A stretch of 64,000 nucleotides of DNA from an uncultured Lachnospiraceae bacterium (GTDB lineage Bacteria; Bacillota; Clostridia; Lachnospirales; Lachnospiraceae). Positions 18,003 through 27,896 of this stretch are shown here, in pieces (position 1 is the first letter of the stretch; each line of letters starts with the position of its first letter). Made by a program: the position numbers and the translations under genes. Location: the NCBI GenBank assembly GCA_934339135.1, contig CAKRHP010000002.1, forward strand, positions 1 to 64,000. Reading direction: 5' to 3'. The notes under the pieces were generated by a model that did not search any database, was not told the DNA's origin, and worked only from the letters and a program-made list of their open reading frames with translations.

Positions 18003-18605
18003 ATGGATATCAAACATGATAAGCAGGGTTTTTCGCTGATCGAGCTGATCATTACAATGGCGATCATGGCAGTTTTTGCTTCTGCGATCATAGGAGCATG
18101 GTCCTATATGAATGCGGGTAAGACCAAAAAGGCTTCCGCAAAACTGAATAATGAAATTTCCAATATTCAGACGGCAACGATGACGCAGAAGGGAGAGACT
18201 TATCTTTATGTATACCGTACGGATGAGGGGGTGTTTTCTTCTACAGTAAGCACCCGGAAGGCAGAGTATAAAACGCGCAGTGAGCTGAACAGTGCCCTTG
18301 CGGCAGGAAATATAGACCAGACAAAGATTTGTGACAGTTCGGTAAGCATCACAGGGAAAAAAGATGCGGCCGGTGGTTCTCCAAGCGGTGGACCGGCAAC
18401 GATCCGTCTTGATGACAGTAATATGCTTAAGATAGGATATTCCAAAGGAACGGGAGCATTTACATACAGCAATGAAGGCAGTGTGGATGCGGGAAAAACA
18501 AAATCCGAAATGCCGTTTTACAGTCTGATCGAGATGTCCGGTAAGGAGACCTTCACAATTCAGATGGTAAAGGCAACCGGTAAGCATTTTGTAAAGAAAG
18601 GATGA
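18003..18605 (+). CDS. minor prepilin (PilE/GspH-like)
   Basis: A 200-residue prepilin with a short 9-residue leader (MDIKHDKQG) and mature start FSLIELIITMAIMAVFASAI, Glu at +5. The C-terminal domain is small and beta-rich, with a Gly/Ser-rich loop (about 125-135). GGGGAGG and GAAGGAG purine runs precede the ATG. It sits between the PilX-like and PilW-like genes, the usual place of a GspH/FimU-type minor pilin. Confidence 0.8.
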   Translation: MDIKHDKQGFSLIELIITMAIMAVFASAIIGAWSYMNAGKTKKASAKLNNEISNIQTATMTQKGETYLYVYRTDEGVFSSTVSTRKAEYKTRSELNSALAAGNIDQTKICDSSVSITGKKDAAGGSPSGGPATIRLDDSNMLKIGYSKGTGAFTYSNEGSVDAGKTKSEMPFYSLIEMSGKETFTIQMVKATGKHFVKKG

Positions 18606-18620
18606 TAGGAGGTGGTTGTT

Positions 18621-19205
18621 CTGAAATGGAAAGATAATAGAGGTTATACCCTCGTGGAGTTGATCATATCAATGGCGATCCTGGCGATCGTAGGTGGTGC
18701 AATCACACTTCTGATGCAGTCAGGAAGCCATAGTTATTCCAGTACGAAAGCGGAATTGGACCTTCAGATGGAGTCTCAGACTTTAATGTCACAGATGAGT
18801 ACGATGATCATGGAAGCGAACAACGTCTGCTACGATCCTGCCAAGAAAGTACTGATACTGAATCAGGTAGAGCTCAGCAAAACGGCATTGCCAATGGCAT
18901 CCGGTGAGGTTGGGAAGCCAAAGTACCAGACCAATAAGACCTTGAAGGATATGAAACTGATCAAATACGACAGTGCAAGCAGGAAATTATATATGCAGGA
19001 AAGCAACAGTGATATCTGGAATGTTGTCAGCAGTGGTGCAATAAGTTATTCAGAGGATGAGTTGTTTGCCGACTATATAAATGCTTTTGATGTAGAGGTA
19101 AAGGGAAACAATGTCAGGGTTTCCTTTCAAATGAAATCATCCAACAGGACTTACAAGGTTGACGAGACAACAAAGGTACGAAATGGAATGGTAGTCTATC
19201 CTTAA
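18621..19205 (+). CDS. minor prepilin (PilW/GspJ-like), probable CTG start
   Basis: About 194 residues: leader KWKDNRG, mature start YTLVELIISMAILAIVGGAI, Glu at +5, then a helix and a DPAKKVLIL-type strand region common in PilW/GspJ proteins. The start is unusual. A perfect AGGAGG lies at 18608-18613 and the in-frame codon 7 bases later is CTG (18621). An in-frame GTG at 18612 overlaps that site and would need the weaker AAAGGA further upstream; no ATG is available before the membrane helix. The gene follows its neighbour almost directly. Confidence 0.75.
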   Translation: MKWKDNRGYTLVELIISMAILAIVGGAITLLMQSGSHSYSSTKAELDLQMESQTLMSQMSTMIMEANNVCYDPAKKVLILNQVELSKTALPMASGEVGKPKYQTNKTLKDMKLIKYDSASRKLYMQESNSDIWNVVSSGAISYSEDELFADYINAFDVEVKGNNVRVSFQMKSSNRTYKVDETTKVRNGMVVYP

Positions 19206-19291
19206 ACAGGGTAGACTGCCCTTAGTCGTTAAAGCGATAGGAGATAAAAGCGAGATGCGGTGAGGGGACCGTAGAAATGGAGGCTGTATCT

Positions 19292-22200
19292 ATGAAAAGA
19301 AGGTTAAGAAATTTATCGAAAGGAAAGCGTGCTGCGGCATTGATCCTGGTGTGCCTGCTGGTATTCGGTGGATATTTCGGCTATCATAAGTTTGCAGTAC
19401 ATGCAGATAGTAAGCCGAATAAGTCTGTGGTGAATACCTTAGCAGACTATAATGCGATGTGTGACAGCGGCAAAGTGAATCCGGGTCAGGAGGCCGGAGA
19501 TAAGGATAATCCATTTTTGATCTTGGAGATCGTACCATATTATGGTCAGGCAGAGGTTGGCTATTTGATCGATGGCTGTGAGCCGTTGGATTTTTCTGGT
19601 CTTAGCAGTAGTTCCACTTCGGCATATAGCGCAAGTAACGACTTTACACGTACGGTTGCTACCGCTGTTTTTGACGATGAGTACCAGCGGGATCTCCGGT
19701 CTTATGAGAATGGAGAAGACCTCACTTATACACAATGGGTAAGCGATGAGGGATGGACAAACGAAAAGAATAAAGAAATAGAAACCCATGGATATTATGA
19801 GAGGGTTGCCGATGGAACCGGTAATTTTGTCATTGATGGGTATGTGAAGGATGAATCCGGCCTGATCAAGGCAAAGAATGACAAGGGACAAAAGGTTCCC
19901 GGTTATCGACCGGTATTTAAAAAAGTAGAAGAAGGGAAGGGAAATTTCAACTGGTCCACATTATATTATGCGGAACATGGTGCATATACCCTGACTCAGG
20001 ATAAGTTTGATGCTTATGCTAAACAGCAGAATAAAGCCGTGGCTGAGGATCCAAGTGTAACAGGAATTGGAATTACATATCAGCTTGGTGAGAGAGAATA
20101 TACCACGAGAAAAGACACCAATTATTGGGGATTTAAGGATGGTAATGGAAATGTCGGTGGAGAGATCTGGGATGGCCTTGGTGATCTGAGATGGATCAAG
20201 GGGCATGCGGTGAATTTAAATGATTTTATCCGTACGTCACTGGATCTTGATGACGAGTCTGAAAGTGCGATCCGAAAGATGAAAATTGCAGTAAAAACGG
20301 TGGAGCCTCAGGAGTTGGCGCAGAATCCGGAATGGGTCGATTATGCGGATCTGATCTATATTCATGAGAGCCAGTCGGTTAATGCATATTCAACATGGTG
20401 GGCAACCAAGCGAAATGAAAAAGGCATCGAAGTCCGAGTGAGGAATGACAATTCTTATTATAAAGAGAAAGAGGCGTCAATAACCAAACAAGATGACATG
20501 GGAATATCCTTTTGCGGAGACCAGGATTTTGGATGGAATATTGCGAAAAAGCTGTTCTTTAAAATTAATCAGCTGGAAGATTATGATGGCAGCAAGACTT
20601 ACGGATTTGCGCCTCTTCTCTGTGATGTAAACTTTATGGATCACATGAATGATATGTCTGAGAAGTATCAGGGCAAAAAGATGAAGCAGATCACGAACCA
20701 GCACTTGGATTATACCACGATGGAAGCGGGCGGAACTGTATTTGGACAGGGAAGTACAATGGGGTCTACCGGTGGGAAAGGCGCGAACAGTGGTTTATAC
20801 AAATTCCTTGTTATGAATTTCCTGATGGACCAGGATAACTTTTATAATTACTTTTTCAAGACAGAGCGGGATGCAGGGGGAAGTGTGATCACAGAAGATA
20901 AGGATAAGAATACTTCCTATTGCAGTTCGCAGGTGACATCCGAGGATGCCAAGGAATATTGGAATCCGGATACATTTCTTCCTCTTTGTGATAAAAATGC
21001 ATGGACAGTGTCCGATGAACTCCGGGACAGATATAAGATCAATCATTCCGATCTGTTTTATGGTGTTCGTCCGAGTCTGCATGGAGCAACCTTCTTTTAT
21101 AACGGTGGTACGACATTGTCTCAGGGATATAATAATGAATCCATTGGGAAGAGTGAAACTACCAAGGATGCTTTTGACTGGTGGAAGGATGAGTACGGGG
21201 AGGATGTAGATTCCCTGAATCCTGCCCAGATGGTACATTATCTGCTTCAGTATAAGAGACACGGCAGTGATGATGATGATGTGGGAACAAGAGATAAGAA
21301 TACCATGCATGTGCTGGAGATTGAGCCTTGTGCTGATTATATCATGTCTGAAAAGTACCTTATCGGAGCTTATCTGCCGGCATCAAGTTTTAAAGGCAAG
21401 ATCGAAGTAGATCATATGACGACAGCAGAGTTTAACGGACTCAAGAAGGATATCAACGGTTACTATGATCTGATCTATGTCGGAGATACCATTGGCAAGT
21501 TTAATACCAAGAAAGACGGGGATTCTGCCAAGACAGTATATAATGATAGTTCCCTGAATGGTTATGTATATCTTCATGTTGGAGATCAGGCGGACGGAGA
21601 CGGAAAGCTTCGTTCTTCCGGTGATGATATATCCAAGGTGAAGAAGGAGCAGCTTCTTACATACGCAAAGGGCGGCAATGCATTAGTTCTTGCAGATACC
21701 CTTGCTACCTTTAAGAAGAACAGCAATGGGAACAAAAATAGTGCGTACGATGATGTTTATCTGAAAATGGTAGATCCATCTTCCAACATGCATGCACTTT
21801 TGAAAGCATTAAAGCCGGATGATAGTGTAGAAGGGGCTGGCGCAGTTAAATTTAAAAAGAATAATGTATGTGCTTTGTCTAATTTGAGCACCAAATTTTT
21901 GAGTAAGAACTGTCTGAAGTATATGAATAAAGGATATACACTTCCGAAAAGAGCAAAAACCGGAATGACATCAAAGGTTTATAAGGAGTTTACGGCATTA
22001 TATAAGAAGTATGCAGGACTTTACAGTGAGATTACATCGACTCCTTTGAGATGGTATGATGCAGATCCGGGATTGGATGATGATGGGGAGGAGATTAACT
22101 CTTCTGTATCTGCAAAACAGACACTTCCGGGGTCTGAACTGGAGTTTAAGTTCCGGATCGGAGATCCTTCCGGGGAATACGGAGCAAGGATCTATATTGA

Positions 22201-24706
22201 TCTGAATGGAGATGGTGTGATTTCGGAGGATGAACTTGTGAAGGATACCTTTGCAAACAATTCCGGTTCAAAATATACATTTTCCGGGGAAGAGGCAAAA
22301 GATGCTTCCGGTAAAGTCTATCAGGATAAAACCGGCGCATCCATCCTGATACCGGGGGAGCAGAGCTGTAAATATGATTTCAGTAAGAACAGACGTTTTT
22401 ACTTAAATAAAAATAAAAAATCAGGTGCCATTACCTGGAAGTTTGTCCTGTATAATGTAAGTACTAAGGAAAATTACCAGTCCGTCACAGGGACTTCCCG
22501 GTATTCCAGAGATAACAATGGTAGCACAGATACCACGAAAAATGAAAACAAGACGCTGATCAAGGCATATCAGATTGTAGCGGATGATAAGCTTGATACA
22601 AATGTAAATCTAGAAAAGCAGTTGCAGGATGGTGGCACATTCAAAGAGTATACAAAGGATCTGATCGATTTTGATGTTTCCGTGAAGACAGTGAATCTGA
22701 CAGAATTTGTTTCAGAGATCGAGGCCGGTAATCTTGGCACAGCTTCTTCCGGAGAAGATTATAACTGCTATATTGTAAGTTGTGGCTCTGAGATTTTTGG
22801 AGACAAAGCGTATGAGCAGGCAGAAAGTTACCTGACGACAAGAGCAAAAGGCGGGGTTGCCGTGATCTTTACCGGAGAGGCGATCGACAATAAGACGAAG
22901 TCCTCTGACGCGAAGGATATACTGAACATGAGCCGTTTTACTCAGCAGCTTGGTCTGTATGGCGATATTAAGGATAAGGCAACCGCTCCATCGAAGGATT
23001 ACAATGATCCGTCTAAGATGGAATATACCTATACGAAGGTAATGGAGCAGGGAAACAGTGGTAAGAAGAAGGTGTTTAATGACAGTTTCTGGAAGAAGGA
23101 ATATGGTTCTTCGGCCGGAAAGACAACACAGGTCTGCAGAAATAACAAAGGACGTTATACAACTTACCCATATAATATTTCCAAGACATTTACCGCAGCG
23201 AAGGTATCTGCACAGGATTATCAGTTAAATATGGACAATGATTCCCTGGCAGTCTGGTATTCTCTGGGACCGGATAACGAGGGGGATGATACAGAGTATG
23301 GTATTTCTCCAAGAGACGCATCCAACAACTATTATCTGTACAGTGTGGAAAATGTGATTTATGATTTGATCGATCTGGAGAAAGCAACAGATTCCTGGGA
23401 AATGAAACTGTTTGTTAATACGTTAAGTGGTAGTGTCGTTTCTCCGTTGGTAACAATTGATTCCGGTATATCAGTGGATTCCGGATACAAAAATTTTGAG
23501 ATCCATGAAGTATCGGATAAATACTTTAATGCAGATGAAGTGAAGAAATCGGATGATGGTTCCGACATGACGGTTTATCAGGGGATTCTTGATGCAGCTG
23601 AAAGTAAATACAGTGATTATAAAAAGAATGCCAGACTTGTTGACGGATCCGGAAAAACAGGCGGTAAGATTGATGATACCGATCCGACACCGGTACCTGC
23701 TACACCGACACCGGCACCGGAAAAGAAACCGAAACAGCTGGCTTCCGGTGGAGTGAAAAACTATGAAACCGGTAAAGATAAATCTTCGGATGTATTTAAG
23801 GGATGGAATGATTCTGCATTGTTTGTTGTGGAATACAAAGAGCTTAGTCAATGGCATGGATTAAATAACGGAGATGCGTTGTTTGAGTTCCTGGATAAGA
23901 ACAGTCAGGTTCTGGCGAAGGCAGGAGACATATCACCATATCTTCCGTTTGATAAATCAGGACTTGTGGCAAAGATTTCCCTTGGTGATCTTAAGAAATT
24001 ATATGGCGTGGCCGAGAAGGATGATCTGGATTTCATTAAGCTGAGGATTAAGGATTATAAAGACTGGGCTATTGATATATCTATGATTGGTATTTTTAAG
24101 GATGAAGCTCAGTATGAGAAGTATAAGGCTGGAAATATTGACTTTGATGATGGTTCAGATGAAGATAACGGCACAGACACGGATCTGGATGATTCTACCA
24201 TAGAGGGAGATGAATCAAAGGTTGGTGATCATGATGTGGCTGCAACTGCAGCAGAGAAACGCAGCTGGATTCCGGATTCAGCGACACACCGTATTTTCTT
24301 TACACCATACACGAACACGATAGACAGTAAGAATGTGAACTCTTTCAAGGTATCAACGATTACGGCAGGAGTCAATGATCTGGGTACTGCAAAGGAGAAA
24401 AACACAGGGTATATTAATGAAATTTATCGTAAGGTTGCCACGGCAACGGGCTCATATGTCTGGAAGTTTAAGGCAAACAAGGATACCCATATGTTTACGA
24501 TCAATGACAATAACTTCTTAGGTGATAAGACACAGTATTATATCTACACAAGTGAGTCAGAGATCAATAATACAGCAGACAATGAAGCAGACTCCACAAA
24601 ATGGATCCGTTTCGATATTTCAAATCGTAGAAAATCTGCGATCACATATCTGCATCTTTTCTATAGCAGCTATGTGGATAAGACTTATGTATTTGATCTA
24701 GACTAA
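19292..24706 (+). CDS. giant membrane-anchored surface protein (DUF5057-like)
   Basis: An 1804-residue protein with one N-terminal membrane helix (about 16-35) and no sorting signal, so it is either anchored or secreted. Two modules begin with a LEIVP or LEIEP strand (about 77 and 690) and resemble DUF5057, found in large clostridial surface proteins of unknown role. An EF-hand-like loop DLNGDGVISEDE starts at Asp970, suggesting calcium binding. A Pro/Thr linker (about 1465-1485) leads to a C-terminal beta domain. The start at 19292 has GGAGG 8 bases upstream; an ATG at 19277 overlaps that site. As the last gene of the pilus run, it is a candidate adhesin or tip partner; this is inference from context. 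Confidence 0.7.
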   Translation: MKRRLRNLSKGKRAAALILVCLLVFGGYFGYHKFAVHADSKPNKSVVNTLADYNAMCDSGKVNPGQEAGDKDNPFLILEIVPYYGQAEVGYLIDGCEPLDFSGLSSSSTSAYSASNDFTRTVATAVFDDEYQRDLRSYENGEDLTYTQWVSDEGWTNEKNKEIETHGYYERVADGTGNFVIDGYVKDESGLIKAKNDKGQKVPGYRPVFKKVEEGKGNFNWSTLYYAEHGAYTLTQDKFDAYAKQQNKAVAEDPSVTGIGITYQLGEREYTTRKDTNYWGFKDGNGNVGGEIWDGLGDLRWIKGHAVNLNDFIRTSLDLDDESESAIRKMKIAVKTVEPQELAQNPEWVDYADLIYIHESQSVNAYSTWWATKRNEKGIEVRVRNDNSYYKEKEASITKQDDMGISFCGDQDFGWNIAKKLFFKINQLEDYDGSKTYGFAPLLCDVNFMDHMNDMSEKYQGKKMKQITNQHLDYTTMEAGGTVFGQGSTMGSTGGKGANSGLYKFLVMNFLMDQDNFYNYFFKTERDAGGSVITEDKDKNTSYCSSQVTSEDAKEYWNPDTFLPLCDKNAWTVSDELRDRYKINHSDLFYGVRPSLHGATFFYNGGTTLSQGYNNESIGKSETTKDAFDWWKDEYGEDVDSLNPAQMVHYLLQYKRHGSDDDDVGTRDKNTMHVLEIEPCADYIMSEKYLIGAYLPASSFKGKIEVDHMTTAEFNGLKKDINGYYDLIYVGDTIGKFNTKKDGDSAKTVYNDSSLNGYVYLHVGDQADGDGKLRSSGDDISKVKKEQLLTYAKGGNALVLADTLATFKKNSNGNKNSAYDDVYLKMVDPSSNMHALLKALKPDDSVEGAGAVKFKKNNVCALSNLSTKFLSKNCLKYMNKGYTLPKRAKTGMTSKVYKEFTALYKKYAGLYSEITSTPLRWYDADPGLDDDGEEINSSVSAKQTLPGSELEFKFRIGDPSGEYGARIYIDLNGDGVISEDELVKDTFANNSGSKYTFSGEEAKDASGKVYQDKTGASILIPGEQSCKYDFSKNRRFYLNKNKKSGAITWKFVLYNVSTKENYQSVTGTSRYSRDNNGSTDTTKNENKTLIKAYQIVADDKLDTNVNLEKQLQDGGTFKEYTKDLIDFDVSVKTVNLTEFVSEIEAGNLGTASSGEDYNCYIVSCGSEIFGDKAYEQAESYLTTRAKGGVAVIFTGEAIDNKTKSSDAKDILNMSRFTQQLGLYGDIKDKATAPSKDYNDPSKMEYTYTKVMEQGNSGKKKVFNDSFWKKEYGSSAGKTTQVCRNNKGRYTTYPYNISKTFTAAKVSAQDYQLNMDNDSLAVWYSLGPDNEGDDTEYGISPRDASNNYYLYSVENVIYDLIDLEKATDSWEMKLFVNTLSGSVVSPLVTIDSGISVDSGYKNFEIHEVSDKYFNADEVKKSDDGSDMTVYQGILDAAESKYSDYKKNARLVDGSGKTGGKIDDTDPTPVPATPTPAPEKKPKQLASGGVKNYETGKDKSSDVFKGWNDSALFVVEYKELSQWHGLNNGDALFEFLDKNSQVLAKAGDISPYLPFDKSGLVAKISLGDLKKLYGVAEKDDLDFIKLRIKDYKDWAIDISMIGIFKDEAQYEKYKAGNIDFDDGSDEDNGTDTDLDDSTIEGDESKVGDHDVAATAAEKRSWIPDSATHRIFFTPYTNTIDSKNVNSFKVSTITAGVNDLGTAKEKNTGYINEIYRKVATATGSYVWKFKANKDTHMFTINDNNFLGDKTQYYIYTSESEINNTADNEADSTKWIRFDISNRRKSAITYLHLFYSSYVDKTYVFDLD

Positions 24707-24712
24707 AGTCAT

Positions 24713-24741
24713 TTGACAATATTTGAAAACAATGATATGAT
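24713..24741 (+). promoter_or_regulatory. sigma-A promoter of tyrS
   Basis: TTGACA, 17 bases, TATGAT, starting 7 bp after the giant surface protein gene and just ahead of the T-box leader. Confidence 0.8.
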
Positions 24742-24749
24742 GTTTGACA

Positions 24750-25016
24750 TGAAATGCATGGAAGGGAAGAAGTAGTATCAGAGGAAACCTACAGAAAGCA
24801 GCCGGTTGATGAGAGGCGTGAGGGGCATCCTGATAGGAATACATCCTGGAGCAGCCGGCTGAAGGTTTTAGTAGGTCTGGACGGGGTTGCACTCCGTTAT
24901 TGTGCAGGGATATATTAGTATCCTACGGAGCCTGTTATCGTGAGATGACAGGGAATAAAGGTGGTAACACGATTGATATCGTCCTTTATCGGCTTAGCCG
25001 GTAAAGGACGTTTTTT
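24750..25016 (+). promoter_or_regulatory. tyrosine T-box riboswitch
   Basis: A leader that senses uncharged tRNA-Tyr and allows read-through into tyrS. Stem I is closed by ACCTAC (24787) with GTAGGT (24871) and AGCCGG with CCGGCT. The probable specifier codon is TAC at 24840-24842, in GAATACATCC on the 3' side of stem I. The T-box motif AAAGGTGGTAACACG lies at 24957-24971 and can pair to form the antiterminator. The left boundary is approximate. Confidence 0.9.
24980..25016 (+). terminator. T-box-controlled terminator
   Basis: CGTCCTTTA pairs with TAAAGGACG, with further pairing of CGGC/GCCG inside, followed by six T. It is mutually exclusive with the antiterminator. Confidence 0.9.
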
Positions 25017-25076
25017 CGTATCAGAATGTTTCAGTCAGGATACTCAATCAGAAAATAAGAAAGCGAGGAAAAGAAC

Positions 25077-26303
25077 ATGACAACGTATGACGAGTTAGTG
25101 GCAAGAGGACTGATCGCCCAGGTAACAGATGAGAAGGAGATCAAAGAGCTGGTAAATGATGGAAAGGCTGTATTTTATATTGGTTTCGATCCTACGGCGG
25201 ATAGTCTTCATGTGGGACATTTTATGGCACTTTGCCTGATGAAACGTCTTCAGATGGCAGGAAATAAACCAATCGCGTTGATCGGTGGAGGTACGGCAAT
25301 GATCGGTGATCCAAGCGGCCGTACTGATATGCGTCAGATGATGACAAAGGAGACGATCGCACATAATGTGGACTGTTTTAAAAAGCAGATGAGCCGTTTT
25401 ATTGATTTCTCCGAGGGAAAAGCACTGATGGTAAATAATGCAGACTGGCTTTTAGATCTGAATTATGTGGAGCTGCTTCGTGATGTGGGACCGCATTTCT
25501 CTGTAAACCGTATGCTTACGGCAGAGTGCTACAAGCAGCGTATGGAGCGTGGTTTAAGCTTTCTGGAGTTTAACTACATGATCATGCAGAGCTACGATTT
25601 TTACGCATTGTTCCAGAAATACGGCTGTAATATGCAGTTTGGTGGAGATGATCAGTGGAGCAACATGCTTGGTGGTACCGAGCTGATCCGTCGTAAGCTT
25701 GGCAAGGATGCTTATGCAATGACCATTAATCTGCTTCTGAACTCCGAAGGAAAGAAGATGGGTAAGACACAGTCCGGTGCTGTCTGGCTGGATCCAAACA
25801 AGACTTCTCCATTTGATTTCTATCAGTACTGGAGAAATGTGGCGGATGCAGATGTTCTTAAATGCCTGCGTATGCTTACATTCCTGCCGTTAGAGCAGAT
25901 TGAGGAAATGGATCACTGGGAGGGAAGCCGTCTCAATGAGGCAAAGGAAATTCTTGCATTTGAACTGACCAAGCTGGTACATGGTGAGGAGGAAGCCCGG
26001 AAAGCGCAGGAAGGCGCCAGAGCACTTTTTGCCGGTGGCGGAAATACAGCAAATATGCCGGAGATTGAACTTCCCGAGGAGGATTTCGAGGATGGACAGA
26101 TTGGTATCCTGAAGCTTCTCGTAAAGGCAGGCCTTGCATCCTCTAATGGTGAGGCACGGAGAAATGTAGAGCAGGGCGGTGTTTCCATTGATGGAGATAA
26201 GGTGACAGATGTGAAGGCCCAGGTTGCCAAAGACAGCATTGGTCAAGACGGCATTGTACTAAAGCGTGGTAAGAAGAAATTTATGAGAGTTGTTGTGAAA
26301 TAA
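25077..26303 (+). CDS. tyrS: tyrosyl-tRNA synthetase
   Basis: A 408-residue class I synthetase that charges tRNA-Tyr. The HIGH motif is HVGH (45-48) and the KMSKS motif is KMGKT (227-231), both common TyrS variants. The C-terminal 70 residues are an S4 RNA-binding domain ([22 protein letters not shown]). Length and order match the bacterial enzyme. The T-box leader and its specifier agree with the assignment. It converges on the DUF4364 gene with 6 bp between stops. Confidence 0.97.
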   Translation: MTTYDELVARGLIAQVTDEKEIKELVNDGKAVFYIGFDPTADSLHVGHFMALCLMKRLQMAGNKPIALIGGGTAMIGDPSGRTDMRQMMTKETIAHNVDCFKKQMSRFIDFSEGKALMVNNADWLLDLNYVELLRDVGPHFSVNRMLTAECYKQRMERGLSFLEFNYMIMQSYDFYALFQKYGCNMQFGGDDQWSNMLGGTELIRRKLGKDAYAMTINLLLNSEGKKMGKTQSGAVWLDPNKTSPFDFYQYWRNVADADVLKCLRMLTFLPLEQIEEMDHWEGSRLNEAKEILAFELTKLVHGEEEARKAQEGARALFAGGGNTANMPEIELPEEDFEDGQIGILKLLVKAGLASSNGEARRNVEQGGVSIDGDKVTDVKAQVAKDSIGQDGIVLKRGKKKFMRVVVK

Positions 26304-26309
26304 GAGCAG

Positions 26310-26831
26310 TTAGTCCATACACAGCATGGAAAGCAGCTGGGCATAGACATCTTCGTTCTTTTCCTTGAAGCGGCGGCAGACATCCACGGCTTCCTCCTCA
26401 CTGGTTACATTCAGGGAAACCTCCAGAAGCTTGCTTCCACGCTCATAGATACAGCCGGTGGCAAGATATTCATTAGGGCGGATCATGGTGTAATCTGTCT
26501 TGATCGAAGTCGTTTCTACGATGGCAAGGCGGTTCTTTTCCAGATATTCGTCAATCTCGCGGCAGGTGTCTGTCGGAAGCTGGTTGCCAAAGAAACGTAA
26601 GGTTTCTTTACCAATCTCGGCGATGGTGTAGTAGGACTTTTCGTGGGTCTGATCCACCAGGATCATGGCATCCTCTGTAAGCTCCGATAATGTCTGCTGG
26701 ATGGAGAGATAATCGGTATATCCGGTTTCCAGAATGAAATCAGAGAGAATAGCATTTGGCATAGGCTGGTCGGCCTGATTTAGAAAATATAGGATGATCA
26801 GCTTATACAGCTGCAATGACTCCGGTGTCAT
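26310..26831 (-). CDS. DUF4364 family protein
   Basis: A 173-residue cytoplasmic protein with an N-terminal winged-helix-like domain (about 1-75: QLYKLIILYFLNQADQPMP, then LSIQQTLSELTEDAMI) and an alpha/beta C-terminal half. This matches DUF4364, a clostridial family thought to include DNA-binding regulators, without a proven target. It lies 15 bp after the radical SAM gene and is probably the last gene of a three-gene minus-strand unit. Confidence 0.8.
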   Translation of the reverse strand: MTPESLQLYKLIILYFLNQADQPMPNAILSDFILETGYTDYLSIQQTLSELTEDAMILVDQTHEKSYYTIAEIGKETLRFFGNQLPTDTCREIDEYLEKNRLAIVETTSIKTDYTMIRPNEYLATGCIYERGSKLLEVSLNVTSEEEAVDVCRRFKEKNEDVYAQLLSMLCMD

Positions 26832-26846
26832 AATGGTCCCTCCTTG

Positions 26847-27896
26847 TTATGTTTCTTTGGAAATGTTCTGCAAAGCAGAGGTTTTATTTCCTTTTTCTTG
26901 AAGACGGCATCCCTGATAGAGATGCTGTCTTTTTATTTCATGTGAAATGGTATTTAATATTTCCCGTTTGTTCCGACTCCAGGTGGGAGCCAGAAGTAAA
27001 TCCTTTGGTCCATCTCCGGTGATCCGGTGAATGACAATGTCCGGGGAGAGATGGGCGATACAATCAAGTAGAATAGCAATATATTCTTCTTTTGTCAATG
27101 GTGTAAGCAGCCCTTTTTCAAAATCCTCAGCCAAAGCAGTTCCTTTTAATATATGAAGCAGTTGAAGCTTAATGCCGTTCACTCCGATCCGGTTCAGGTA
27201 GTGGATCGTCTGAAGGATCTGTTCAGGATCTTCACCGGGAAGTCCCAGGATCACATGAACAACGACCGGTATATGGCGTTGTTGAAGCTCCGTTATGGCT
27301 GCTTCAAAACAGGAGAGGGGATACCCTCTGTGAATGACATGGGCTGTGGTATCGTGCATGGTCTGAAGCCCAAGCTCGATCCAGACAGGTTTTTGGTGCT
27401 GACATTCCTCAAGGAGATCATATATTTCCCGGGAGAAACAATCCGGCCTCGTGGCAATGGATAACGCGGCGGTCTGTGGATGTGCGATGGCTTCCTGATA
27501 AAGAGTTCGCAGATAGGAGACCGGGGCATAAGTGTTGCTGTAGGACTGGAAATAGGCGATATACCTGTCACCACAATATTTATGGCTGTTTTGCAGTCGG
27601 CGGATACCCTCGTCCAGCTGTGCCGTTACGATCCCGGCGCTGTCCGCTGCCAAAGCACGGGAAATGGCGAAATCACCGGAACCACCGGCACTGCAGAAGC
27701 TGCAGCCGTTGATCCCTTTGGTGCCATCTCTGTTGGGACAGGTCATACCGCCATCAATCGCGACTTTATATATTTTCTGACCAAACTGCTGCTTTAAATA
27801 GCAGTCAAGGGAATAGTAAGGCTTTCCGTTCCATTGACGGCAGGCATGCTCATAGGCCGTTTCTTCGGGGGAACGGGAATGCTTTTTTCGTGACAT
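26847..27896 (-). CDS. TIGR01212 (YhcC-like) radical SAM protein
   Basis: A 349-residue radical SAM enzyme. The cluster-binding motif CPNRDGTKGINGCSFC, with Cys residues spaced in the YhcC pattern, and GGSGDFA just after it are the hallmarks of TIGR01212. Such proteins bind a 4Fe-4S cluster and cleave S-adenosylmethionine; their substrate is not established. The start codon overlaps the malic enzyme stop (TAATG), implying translational coupling. Confidence 0.88.
   Translation of the reverse strand: MSRKKHSRSPEETAYEHACRQWNGKPYYSLDCYLKQQFGQKIYKVAIDGGMTCPNRDGTKGINGCSFCSAGGSGDFAISRALAADSAGIVTAQLDEGIRRLQNSHKYCGDRYIAYFQSYSNTYAPVSYLRTLYQEAIAHPQTAALSIATRPDCFSREIYDLLEECQHQKPVWIELGLQTMHDTTAHVIHRGYPLSCFEAAITELQQRHIPVVVHVILGLPGEDPEQILQTIHYLNRIGVNGIKLQLLHILKGTALAEDFEKGLLTPLTKEEYIAILLDCIAHLSPDIVIHRITGDGPKDLLLAPTWSRNKREILNTISHEIKRQHLYQGCRLQEKGNKTSALQNISKET

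Noticed and set aside
17396..18587. Two overlapping minus-strand ORFs of 231 codons each
   Set aside because: Both lie opposite pilin genes and show Cys/His/Ile-rich shadow composition.
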